Under the pieces are notes generated by a model. It was not told where the DNA came from. It worked only from the letters and a program-made list of their open reading frames with translations, and searched no databases. DNA of 6,015 bases, from assembly GCA_934646175.1 (NCBI GenBank), contig CAKUEI010000092.1, positions 1 to 6,015 on the forward strand, in the 5' to 3' direction. The position numbers and the translations under genes were made by a program. Every line of letters begins with the position of its first letter. Position 1 is the stretch's first letter. Of the stretch, positions 1 through 5,902 are shown in pieces. This stretch comes from an uncultured Oscillospiraceae bacterium (lineage in GTDB: Bacteria; Bacillota; Clostridia; Oscillospirales; Oscillospiraceae).

Positions 1-2
1 CG

Positions 3-791
3 CCGAAGAAGGTCATCGTGGTGGGCGGCGGCCCCGGCGGCATGGAGGCGGCCATCACCGCCGCACAGCGCGGCCACTCCGTCACCCTGTATGAAAAATC
101 CGCCCAGCTGGGCGGCCAGCTTCTGGCGGAGCAGCACATTCCCTTTAAGCAGGATATGTTCAACTTCGTCAAAGTTCTCGCTGCCCGGCTAAAGGCCGCC
201 GGCGTTACTGTGGAGCTGAACCACGCCCTCACCGCGGAAGAGGCATCCGCCATGAATCCGGACGTTATCGTGGTGGCCGTGGGTGCCAAACCGGTGGTGC
301 CTCCCATTCCGGGCATTGACTCCTCCAAGGTCGTTGGCCTTGACGCTCTGCATCAGACTCCTCCCGCCCTGGGCCAGAAGGTGGTCATTCTGGGCGGCGG
401 TCTGGTGGGCTGCGAATGCGCCATCTATCTGGACGGTCTCGGGAAGGACGTCACCGTGGTAGAAATGAAGGACGATTGGGCCGCAGACTCCTACTTCATG
501 CACCGCAATGCCATGAATATGTACATCCGCGACAGCAAGATCCAGATCCACACCGCCACCCGCGCCAAGGCCGTCACCGAGCAGGGTCTCATCTGTGAAA
601 GCGCCTGCTGCGGCGAGGTGCTGTACGAGGCGGACACCATCCTCCTCGCCGCCGGCATGAAGGCCGACCGCGCCACCGTGGAGCAGTTCTATAACGCCGC
701 TCCCCGCGTGTTCGAGGTGGGCGACTGTATCCGCGCCGGCCGCGTGCTGGAGGCCACCACCCAGGGCTACTACCGCGCGCTGGACATTTAA
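3..791 (+). CDS. FAD/NAD(P)-binding C-terminal part of an NADH:flavin oxidoreductase / 2-enoate reductase family protein (5' partial)
   Basis: The reading frame is open from the left edge, so the true start lies outside; the GTG at 18 is internal, because in-frame residues before it (PKKVIV) are already part of the first Rossmann strand. About 262 residues are visible. A first dinucleotide fold has GGGPGG (nt 24-41) followed by the acidic strand end LYEK and the GGQL segment typical of FAD binding. A second fold has GGGLVG (nt 384-401) for NAD(P)H. Near the end VFEVGDC followed by an Ala/Thr-rich helix is the second FAD contact. This layout matches the C-terminal half of FadH/BaiCD/2-enoate reductase proteins, which reduce activated C=C bonds using FMN, FAD and a 4Fe-4S cluster. 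The N-terminal FMN barrel and cluster cysteines would be upstream, so the substrate (enoate, dienoyl-CoA, bile-acid enone) cannot be assigned. A stand-alone pyridine-nucleotide disulfide-type oxidoreductase is less likely. Confidence 0.88.
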   Translation, partial: PKKVIVVGGGPGGMEAAITAAQRGHSVTLYEKSAQLGGQLLAEQHIPFKQDMFNFVKVLAARLKAAGVTVELNHALTAEEASAMNPDVIVVAVGAKPVVPPIPGIDSSKVVGLDALHQTPPALGQKVVILGGGLVGCECAIYLDGLGKDVTVVEMKDDWAADSYFMHRNAMNMYIRDSKIQIHTATRAKAVTEQGLICESACCGEVLYEADTILLAAGMKADRATVEQFYNAAPRVFEVGDCIRAGRVLEATTQGYYRALDI

Positions 792-806
792 TGTAATAAA
801 AACACG

Positions 807-842
807 AAGGGCGGCCACAGAAATTCTGTGGCCGCCCTTTTT
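807..842. terminator. Bidirectional intrinsic terminator between convergent genes
   Basis: Arms 807-822 and 824-839 are exact reverse complements (16 bp, GC-rich core GGGCGGCCACAG), with a physical loop of about five bases (AAATT). On the + strand the stem runs into TTTTT (838-842), ending the oxidoreductase gene. On the - strand the stem is followed by CGTGTTTTTATT, so it can also end the malQ cluster arriving from the right. The hairpin starts 15 bases after the upstream stop codon. Confidence 0.9.
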
Positions 843-870
843 CTGTCGTTTTCTGGCAGGCTTCCGCCGG

Positions 871-1239
871 TCAGCTGCCCGTTTTTACGGTGCGCAGCAC
901 ATCATTCAATTCCGTCAGGGCGATTTCTTTTGCGCCCTCCAGATCGCCGTCACTTTCAAAGATCAGGAAGTTCCAGAGATCATGCAGCTGTGCGGCCGCC
1001 TGCGCGTCATCACAGAGCAGATAGGAGCCATAAACATCGCTGATCAGCGCCCGCATGACACTCTGATCTGCAAGATCCTCCTTTTCCAATTTGCTGATTG
1101 CAAACTCGATCTGTGTGCTGCAGCGCTCCCTCCCGAGCTCGGCATTTCCCCGCTGCGATACATATCTCCCGGCAAAGAAAGACAGGATGATGATCCCGAT
1201 CAGCACGATACGGGCAACTGCTTTTTGCTTTGTTTTCAT
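871..1239 (-). CDS. Small single-pass membrane protein of unknown function (122 aa)
   Basis: I do not recognise this family. The N-terminus is basic (MKTKQKAVAR), followed by one hydrophobic segment at about residues 11-24 and then Arg25, which fits an N-in, C-out signal anchor; no clear signal-peptidase cleavage site is visible. The remaining ~95 residues are hydrophilic, acidic and probably helical, with two cysteines (Cys40 and Cys76) that could form a disulfide outside the membrane. The start ATG has an AAAGGAG ribosome-binding site at 1250-1256, ten bases away; a second ATG at 1242-1244 is out of frame. The gene lies 44 bases after the preceding - strand gene with no strong terminator or promoter between them, so it is probably the last gene of the malQ cluster. 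It ends before the 807-842 terminator. The coding call rests on the ribosome-binding site, strand continuity and the plausible membrane topology; the function is unknown. Confidence 0.75.
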   Translation of the reverse strand: MKTKQKAVARIVLIGIIILSFFAGRYVSQRGNAELGRERCSTQIEFAISKLEKEDLADQSVMRALISDVYGSYLLCDDAQAAAQLHDLWNFLIFESDGDLEGAKEIALTELNDVLRTVKTGS

Positions 1240-1283
1240 TCCATCCGCGCTCCTTTGTCAAATTTCGGTCTTAATTCTACTTT

Positions 1284-1613
1284 TCAAAGTCCGTAATGAA
1301 TCACCCATCGCCCCTCTTTCCGCGCCTTTTCCAGCAGTTCCTTTAGCGCGCACAGCTCTGGAAAATCGGCCACGGCATCCATGCACGATCTCAGCGAACC
1401 GGGTGGGATCAGCGTGATCCCGCACCAGGTAAGCCCCTTCTCCTTCGCCGCAAGGGTATGCCAATAGCACTCAATGGTGGAAAGCCGTCCTTCCGCAGCA
1501 TTCAAAGCGTCGTCATCCACCGAAATGCAGGCGTATTTCTCCGGCTCGTACGTATCATACCGTTCCCCCGGCCGGGGCGCAAATGCCATGATCCCGAATT
1601 CATGCTTTGCCAT
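1284..1613 (-). CDS. Conserved protein of unknown function (109 aa)
   Basis: A small soluble protein beginning MAKHEFGIM, with a distinctive N-terminal pattern (APRPGERYDTYEPEKY then CISVDDD, residues 12-35) and a second block LTWCGITLIPPGSL (61-74). From memory, similar proteins with the HEFGIM / ERYD.YEP / ISVDDD / CGITLIPP pattern recur in Firmicutes genomes as hypothetical proteins, but I can name no function. No signal peptide, membrane segment or known catalytic motif is seen; Trp and Tyr content is high. ATG at 1611-1613 is preferred over the in-frame ATG at 1626-1628: the inner one has GGAGGGG six bases upstream, whereas the outer one overlaps that ribosome-binding site and has none of its own. 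It begins 36 bases after the malQ stop codon, on the same strand, and is probably co-transcribed with malQ. A link to glucan metabolism is suggested only by position. Confidence 0.82.
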   Translation of the reverse strand: MAKHEFGIMAFAPRPGERYDTYEPEKYACISVDDDALNAAEGRLSTIECYWHTLAAKEKGLTWCGITLIPPGSLRSCMDAVADFPELCALKELLEKARKEGRWVIHYGL

Positions 1614-1619
1614 CTCTAT

Positions 1620-1626
1620 CCCCTCC
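1620..1626 (-). promoter_or_regulatory. Ribosome-binding site deciding the start of the 109-aa protein
   Basis: On the - strand this reads GGAGGGG, six bases before ATG 1613-1611. The upstream in-frame ATG (1628-1626) overlaps the site itself and is preceded by CTTCGCTTTTT with no purine-rich motif, so the shorter protein is the likely product. Confidence 0.75.
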
Positions 1627-1649
1627 ATAAAAAGCGAAGGCCGCGGCGC

Positions 1650-3092
1650 TTACCGCCAATATACCTTCATCTGCTGCCCCACGGCCTGTGCCAGCCCTTC
1701 GCTGAGGTCCTCCTCCCAGGCGCGCCAGCTCCAGTTTGCTGCCCCCACCGTCCCGGGGATGTTCATCCGCGCCTCGCTGCCCAGGGAGAGAATGTCTTGC
1801 AAGGGGACGATGGCCAGCTCCGCCCGACTGCCCCAGACGGCTTTCATCATCCCCCAGTTCTCCCACTCCCCCTCGTGCAGGCGCAGGTATTCCCGGGCGT
1901 AGGTCTTCTCCCTTTCCCCTGCGCTACGGTACCAGCCCAGACAGGTGTCGTTGTCATGGGTTCCGGTGTACATGACGCAGTGCTTTCCCACGTTGTGGGG
2001 GAGGTAGGGACTGTCTTCCCCTTCAAAGGCGAACTGCAGCACCTTCATTCCCGGGATGCCGGTCTCCTCCAGCAGCGCTGCGGCGGATTCTGTCAGGATC
2101 CCCAGATCCTCCGCCACCAGCCGTTCCCGGTGTTCTTCGCCCAGAGCGCGGAAAAAGTCCATCCCCGGGCCGCGCTTCCACTCCCCCCGGGCAGCGGTCT
2201 CGTCGCCGTAGGGGATGGCACAGTAGCTGTCAAAGCCGCGGAAATGGTCGATGCGTACCTTGTCGAAAAGCGCTTCCGCCGTCTCCACCCGTTTTTCCCA
2301 GAAGGCATATCCGTCCTTCTTCATGTTCTCCCAGTGAAACAGGGGTGTGCCCCACACCTGCCCGTCGGCGGCGTAGGGGTCAGGCGGCACCCCGGCCACG
2401 GCCTTCGGCCGTCCGTCCTCCTCCAGCTGGAACCATTCCGGGTGCGCCCACACATCGGCGGAGTCCAGCGCCACGTAAAAGGGCAGGTCCCCCATGAGCT
2501 TCACGCCCTTTTCCCCGGCGTAGCGCTTCACCTTGTCCCACTGGAAGAAAAAGAGGAACTGTTCCTCCTTCACCCGCTCGATCTCTTCCCGCTCCTGCTC
2601 CCTTATGATGGAAAGGGCACTCTCCTCCCGGCGTTTCAACTCCTCCGGCCATTCATACCAGGAAAGACCCTGATGGGCATTTTTGACCGCCACGAAAAGG
2701 GCGTAATCCTCCAACCACCATGCGTTTTCCTCGCAAAAAGCCGTGTATTCTCCCCCGTGTGTCCGGCAGAATGCCCGCCCGAACCGGAAAAAACCTTCCT
2801 TTGCCCATTGGGCTGCCCGGTCATAGTCGGCCCGGCCCCGGTCTGCGCCGTTTTCTTCCGGGCAAAAGCCCAGCTCCGCCCAGTCAATGAGCAGGGGATT
2901 GCCTGCAAAGGCGGAAAAGCTCTGGTAGGGGGAATTCCCGTACCCGGTGGGGCCTAAGGGCAGCACCTGCCACCATTTCTGCCCCGCCTGCGCCAGAAAA
3001 TCAAGAAACTTCCGTGCTCCCTCTCCCAGAGTTCCCACAGGCCCCGCCCCCGGCAGAGAGAAAACCGGAAGCAAAATGCCCGCTTCCCGCAT
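1650..3092 (-). CDS. malQ: 4-alpha-glucanotransferase (amylomaltase, GH77)
   Basis: Transfers alpha-1,4-glucan segments between maltooligosaccharides and releases glucose; a cytoplasmic enzyme of maltodextrin and glycogen use. The 480-residue length is close to the usual ~490-500 of the short bacterial type. Family signatures appear in order: the N-terminal WWQVLPLGPTG.GNSPY block (residues 40-56), GDLPFYVALDSADVW (201-215), the substrate loop GVPPDPYAADGQVWG (234-248), RIDHFRGF with the nucleophile Asp282, VAEDLG with the acid/base Glu328, and TGTHDND with the stabilising Asp380. All three catalytic carboxylates are present. The start ATG 3090-3092 has GGGGAGG nine bases upstream and a promoter about 30 bases further. 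It heads a - strand cluster with two small unknown genes. No phosphorylase, amylase or sugar transporter is in view, so its partners must lie elsewhere. Slight oddities are GTPLF where GNPLY is common and AANWSWR where GNWRWR is common. Confidence 0.97.
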   Translation of the reverse strand: MREAGILLPVFSLPGAGPVGTLGEGARKFLDFLAQAGQKWWQVLPLGPTGYGNSPYQSFSAFAGNPLLIDWAELGFCPEENGADRGRADYDRAAQWAKEGFFRFGRAFCRTHGGEYTAFCEENAWWLEDYALFVAVKNAHQGLSWYEWPEELKRREESALSIIREQEREEIERVKEEQFLFFFQWDKVKRYAGEKGVKLMGDLPFYVALDSADVWAHPEWFQLEEDGRPKAVAGVPPDPYAADGQVWGTPLFHWENMKKDGYAFWEKRVETAEALFDKVRIDHFRGFDSYCAIPYGDETAARGEWKRGPGMDFFRALGEEHRERLVAEDLGILTESAAALLEETGIPGMKVLQFAFEGEDSPYLPHNVGKHCVMYTGTHDNDTCLGWYRSAGEREKTYAREYLRLHEGEWENWGMMKAVWGSRAELAIVPLQDILSLGSEARMNIPGTVGAANWSWRAWEEDLSEGLAQAVGQQMKVYWR

Positions 3093-3124
3093 ACTCGCGC
3101 GCCTCCCCGTTGCTGTTTTCCCCT

Positions 3125-3154
3125 ATTATACACACCCATGCTCCAAAATGCCAT
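3125..3154 (-). promoter_or_regulatory. Predicted sigma-A promoter for malQ
   Basis: On the - strand there is a perfect TATAAT (3130-3125). Eighteen bases upstream is ATGGCA (3154-3149), a 4/6 match to TTGACA. Transcription would begin near 3118, giving a leader of about 25 bases that contains the malQ ribosome-binding site (3108-3102). The -10 match is strong; the -35 is moderate. Confidence 0.7.
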
Positions 3155-3171
3155 CCTCTCTTCCCCGCCGC

Positions 3172-3200
3172 TTGCCCCATTTCCTCGGGTGTGGTATAAT
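3172..3200 (+). promoter_or_regulatory. Predicted extended -10 sigma-A promoter for the iadA operon
   Basis: TTGCCC (3172-3177, 4/6 to consensus), a 17-base spacer and a perfect TATAAT (3195-3200) preceded by TGG, which makes an extended -10 element. Transcription would begin near 3207 and leave a leader of about 68 bases before the iadA ATG. It is divergent from the malQ promoter, and only 17 bases separate the two -35 boxes. Confidence 0.78.
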
Positions 3201-3225
3201 CCCCGCGAAGAAGACCCTTTTTCAT

Positions 3226-3254
3226 CCGTTCCCGGTCCCCGGGCGGAAATTTTT
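3226..3254 (+). other. Hairpin in the iadA leader, possible weak attenuator
   Basis: In the leader, CCG (3226-3228) and CCCGG (3231-3235) can pair with CCGGG (3239-3243) and CGG (3244-3246) around a TCC loop, leaving a two-base bulge: eight GC pairs in all. AAA and then TTTTT (3250-3254) follow. The intervening A's make it a poor terminator, so this may be only a stable leader fold. It ends just before the weak iadA ribosome-binding site. Confidence 0.3.
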
Positions 3255-3274
3255 GTTGGAAAGCGTGTGATACC

Positions 3275-4414
3275 ATGTTCACCCTCATCCGCGGCGCCCG
3301 CGTTTACGCCCCCGCCGACCTTGGCCGGCAGGATATTCTCCTCTGCAACGACAAGCTCATCCGCATCGCGCCGGAAATTTTCTTTTCTGACCCTGACCTT
3401 ACGGTTCTGGACGCCGCCGGCCTTACCGCTGTCCCCGGTTTCCTGGACCAGCACGTCCATGTGACCGGCGGCGGCGGGGAGCAGAGCTTCCGCAGCCGCA
3501 TCCGCGAAATTTCTCTTCCGGACATTATCTCCAGCGGCGTTACCACCGTGGTGGGCCTTCTGGGCACCGACGGCATCACCCGCAGCGTGGAAAATCTGGT
3601 AGCCAAAACCAAGGCGCTGAATGAAGAGGGCGTCACCGCCTTCTGCCTCACCGGCTCTTACGCCGTCCCCTCTGTCACCCTCACCGGCTCGGTGGAAAAG
3701 GACATCGCCTTCGTGCAGGAGATCATCGGCTGCAAGGTGGCCATTACCGACCACCGCTCCTCCGCCCCCACCCGGGATGAGCTGCTGCGCCTTGCCTGCC
3801 AGATCCGGGTGGCCGCCCTTCTGTCCGGAAAGCCGGGCATCCTGTGTATGCACACGGGCACCGGGCGCACCGCTCTTTCGGATATCATCTATCTGGTGGA
3901 GCATTCCGACATTCCCATCAAGCACTTCCGCCCCACCCACGTGGGGCATCTGCTGCCTGACGCGATCCGGTTTGCCAACCTGGGCGGCTATATCGACTTC
4001 ACCGCTGGGAAAAACGCATCCAAGACCGCCCAGGACATTCTCCACGCCAGGGAGGAAGCGCCCTTTGACCGCATGACTCTTTCCTCCGACTCCAACGGGA
4101 GCTCCCCCAAGTGGAACGAAAAGCGGGAACTCATCGGCATGGGCGTCGGGAAAATGGACACGCTCTGGGCCACCGTCCGCTATCTTATTACAGAAGATCT
4201 GCTCCCCGTGGAAGAGGCCCTTTCCCTCATCACCACCCACGTTGCCCAGGCACTGGAGCTTTCTCCCCGCAAGGGCACCCTCACCGCCGGTGCCGATGGG
4301 GACATCGTCCTGCTGGACCGGGAGTGGAACATCGACTCCGTCTTTGCCCGCGGCGTTCTCATGATGAAGGAAAAGCACCTGCTGCAGCACGGCTATTACC
4401 GCTACGAGAACTGA
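3275..4414 (+). CDS. iadA: Isoaspartyl (beta-aspartyl) dipeptidase, peptidase family M38
   Basis: Hydrolyses beta-aspartyl dipeptides that arise when Asn/Asp residues isomerise in aged proteins; a cytoplasmic binuclear-zinc amidohydrolase. The 379 residues compare with 390 in E. coli IadA. Metal ligands are visible: DQHVH (His60, His62), the carboxylated Lys154 in GCKVAITDHRS, His193 (CMHTG), His222 (PTHV) and Asp272 (SSDSNGS). Substrate-site residues Glu69 (GGGGE), Tyr129 (LTGSY), Arg161 (DHRS) and Ser276 correspond to E. coli Glu77, Tyr137, Arg169 and Ser289, aligned from memory. The residue equivalent to E. coli Arg233 is absent: PTHV is followed by GH rather than NR, and the loop is about three residues shorter. 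The start ATG has only a weak GGAAAG (3258-3263) eleven bases upstream, but no better in-frame start exists and the protein aligns from its first residues. It is first in a two-gene operon with the PLP lyase. A related M38 dipeptidase with shifted specificity is the main alternative. Confidence 0.95.
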   Translation: MFTLIRGARVYAPADLGRQDILLCNDKLIRIAPEIFFSDPDLTVLDAAGLTAVPGFLDQHVHVTGGGGEQSFRSRIREISLPDIISSGVTTVVGLLGTDGITRSVENLVAKTKALNEEGVTAFCLTGSYAVPSVTLTGSVEKDIAFVQEIIGCKVAITDHRSSAPTRDELLRLACQIRVAALLSGKPGILCMHTGTGRTALSDIIYLVEHSDIPIKHFRPTHVGHLLPDAIRFANLGGYIDFTAGKNASKTAQDILHAREEAPFDRMTLSSDSNGSSPKWNEKRELIGMGVGKMDTLWATVRYLITEDLLPVEEALSLITTHVAQALELSPRKGTLTAGADGDIVLLDREWNIDSVFARGVLMMKEKHLLQHGYYRYEN

Positions 4415-4450
4415 CCCTCCCCACTTCTCTGATAGAAAGAAGGCACCCTT

Positions 4451-5662
4451 ATGCAGTACGATTTCACCTCCATTATGGACCGGCACGGCAAGGACGCCCT
4501 TGCCGTGGACGCACCCTTTGCCCCCGGCGCATTCCCCAACGTCAAGACCCGGGAAGGATTTCCCCGCATTCCTATGTGGGTCGCCGATATGAATTTTCCC
4601 ACCGTCCCCACCATTCCGGAGGCCATCATCCGCCGGGCGCAGCACCCGGCCTACGGCTATTTCGCCACGTCGGACGAATATTACAACGCCATTCTCTCCT
4701 GGCAGCGGACCCGGAACGGCGTCACCGGTCTCACCCGGGAGTGCATCGGCTATGAAAACGGCGTCCTCGGCGGGGTAATCAGCGCTCTCAATGTCTTCTG
4801 TTCCCGGGGGGATAAGGTGCTGCTCCACTCCCCCACCTATATCGGCTTTTCCCACTCGCTGGAGAATAACGGGTACCAGATGGTCCTCTCCCCTCTGGTG
4901 CAGGATGCGGACGGTATCTGGCGCATGGACTATGCGGACATGGAGGAAAAGTTCCAGCGGGAGCACATCCACGCCGCCGTCTTCTGTTCCCCCCATAACC
5001 CCACCGGCCGCGTGTGGGAGCGCTGGGAGATCGAAAAGGCCATGGAGTTGTTCCGGAAATACAACGTTTTCGTCGTGTCGGACGAGATCTGGTCCGACCT
5101 TACCCTTCCTGGTTATCGGCATATCCCCACCCAGTCCGTCTCCGAGGACGCGAAGCTGCGCACCGTCGCCCTGTACGCTCCCTCCAAAACCTTCAATCTG
5201 GCAGGTCTTGTGGGCAGCTATCATATTATTTATAACTCCGCCCTCCACGACCGTGTAAAAAAAGAGTCCTCCCTGTGCCATTATAATTCCATGAATGTCC
5301 TCTCCATGCACGCCCTCACAGCCGCCTACACCCCGGAAGGGCAACAGTGGCTGGACGAGTTGCGGCAGGTTTTGGGGGAGAATATCGACTGGGCCTGCGA
5401 TTTCATCGCTGAAAACTGGCCCGGTGTCCGCCTCTCCCGCCCTCAGGGCACCTATATGCTCTTTCTGGACTGCACTGACTGGTGCGCCGCCCATGAAACG
5501 GATCTGGACGCACTTCTTGCCGCCGGGGTGGAAGTCGGCGTCCTCTGGCAGGACGGCCGCCCCTTCCATGGCCCCTGCCATATCCGCATGAATCTCGCCC
5601 TGCCCCACACGCTGGTACAGGAGGCGTTTCACCGTTTGGACCGGTACGTGTTCCGGAAGTAA
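4451..5662 (+). CDS. PatB/MalY-type PLP-dependent cystathionine beta-lyase / C-S lyase (class I/II aminotransferase fold)
   Basis: Fold-type I PLP enzyme of 403 residues, normal for the family. The N-terminal block IPMWVADMNF (40-49) is the hallmark of the PatB/MalY group (usually VADMDF). Cofactor contacts are Tyr130 (HSPTY), Asn183 in SPHNPTGRVW, Asp211 in VVSDEIW, and the Schiff-base Lys246 in APSKTFNLAGL. Arg379 in HIRMNLALP should hold the substrate carboxylate. Members cleave cystathionine or cysteine S-conjugates to pyruvate, ammonia and a thiol. The start is well supported: AAAGAAGG (4436-4443) lies seven bases before the ATG. The 36-base gap after iadA has no terminator, so the two genes are probably co-transcribed, and a strong hairpin follows 12 bases after the stop. 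In E. coli MalY also represses the maltose regulon through MalT, but no MalT-like gene is seen here. The exact substrate (cystathionine, S-alkylcysteine) and a possible aminotransferase role remain open. Confidence 0.93.
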   Translation: MQYDFTSIMDRHGKDALAVDAPFAPGAFPNVKTREGFPRIPMWVADMNFPTVPTIPEAIIRRAQHPAYGYFATSDEYYNAILSWQRTRNGVTGLTRECIGYENGVLGGVISALNVFCSRGDKVLLHSPTYIGFSHSLENNGYQMVLSPLVQDADGIWRMDYADMEEKFQREHIHAAVFCSPHNPTGRVWERWEIEKAMELFRKYNVFVVSDEIWSDLTLPGYRHIPTQSVSEDAKLRTVALYAPSKTFNLAGLVGSYHIIYNSALHDRVKKESSLCHYNSMNVLSMHALTAAYTPEGQQWLDELRQVLGENIDWACDFIAENWPGVRLSRPQGTYMLFLDCTDWCAAHETDLDALLAAGVEVGVLWQDGRPFHGPCHIRMNLALPHTLVQEAFHRLDRYVFRK

Positions 5663-5674
5663 TTTCCGCGCGCA

Positions 5675-5714
5675 AAAACCGGGCGGCATGGCAAAAGCCA
5701 TGCCGCCCGGTTTT
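5675..5714. terminator. Strong intrinsic terminator of the iadA-C-S lyase operon, symmetric on both strands
   Basis: Perfect 18-base arms 5675-5692 and 5697-5714 flank an AAAA loop. The GC core CCGGGCGGCATGGC is followed by TTTT on the + strand, and by TTTTT on the - strand because of A5 at 5674-5678. It begins 12 bases after the lyase stop. On the - strand it lies directly after the leader-like ATG at 5764. Confidence 0.93.
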
Positions 5715-5902
5715 CGACAGATTTGGTGATTGGAGAGGTCCAGCGTGAGCGTGGTCGTGATCATTCTCGCCCCTCTGATTGCAGCCTGATAAAGCAGATG
5801 GGGACCCCGCACGTCGGGGCGGTGCTTTGCTTAGCAAACTGGCAATTCACTTGCCCTGAGCATTTTCAATCTCCGTAGGGTGAACCAAGCAGAGCGAGCG
5901 AA
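5715..5902 (-). other. Gene-free structured intergenic region; candidate leader RNA with attenuator-like layout
   Basis: No convincing protein gene lies here. In - strand order there are short hairpins GGCAA/TTGCC (5855-5841), TTTGC/GCAAA (5838-5826) and CCCCG/CGGGG (5819-5805). AGAGGGG (5774-5768) follows, and three bases after it comes CGAGA-type spacing and ATG 5764-5762. The ATG opens MITTTLTLDLSNHQI, rich in Thr and Leu, and the frame then runs into the 5714-5675 hairpin with its - strand T-run. The AGAGG of the ribosome-binding site could also pair with CCTCT at 5738-5733. This resembles amino-acid leader-peptide attenuators, but three points count against it: the frame has no stop before the hairpin, I found no good promoter, and the sequence beyond is the antisense strand of the lyase gene. 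It may be a relic, a small RNA, or chance. Confidence 0.3.

Noticed and set aside
189..818. A 209-codon open frame on the - strand opposite the oxidoreductase
   Set aside because: The protein is Gly/His/Ala/Val-rich and featureless, overlaps a clear FAD/NAD(P) protein, and its start lies inside the terminator hairpin.
1264..1302. Internal promoter before the 122-aa gene (TAGAAT at 1279-1274, - strand)
   Set aside because: The hexamer 17 bases upstream reads GATTCA, matching only 2 of 6 positions of TTGACA, so read-through from malQ is the simpler explanation.
1629..1651. Possible terminator between malQ and the 109-aa gene
   Set aside because: Only AAGCG/CGCTT (1632-1636 with 1647-1651) pairs around a ten-base loop, followed by a short T-run on the - strand. 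Five pairs is too weak to call; it may at most lower read-through.
1458..2957. A 499-codon open frame on the + strand
   Set aside because: It is antisense to malQ, which carries all the GH77 catalytic motifs. The + strand product is Pro/His/Leu-rich low-complexity sequence with no domain.
2954..5812. A 952-codon open frame on the - strand
   Set aside because: It runs antisense through iadA, the lyase gene and both flanking intergenic regions. Its protein is Gly/Val/His-rich without recognisable motifs, and the + strand genes are unambiguous; long antisense frames are common in GC-rich DNA. Only its first ~15 codons are considered separately as a possible leader.
5805..5855. Tandem short hairpins read as a CRISPR-like or repeat array
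   Set aside because: The three hairpins differ in sequence and spacing and contain no direct repeats; no cas genes are present.
5715..5902. Tyrosine-recombinase attachment site or mobile element next to the tRNA
   Set aside because: The region lies at the 3' side of a tRNA gene, a common integration point, but no direct copy of the tRNA 3' end, integrase or terminal inverted repeat is seen in the window.
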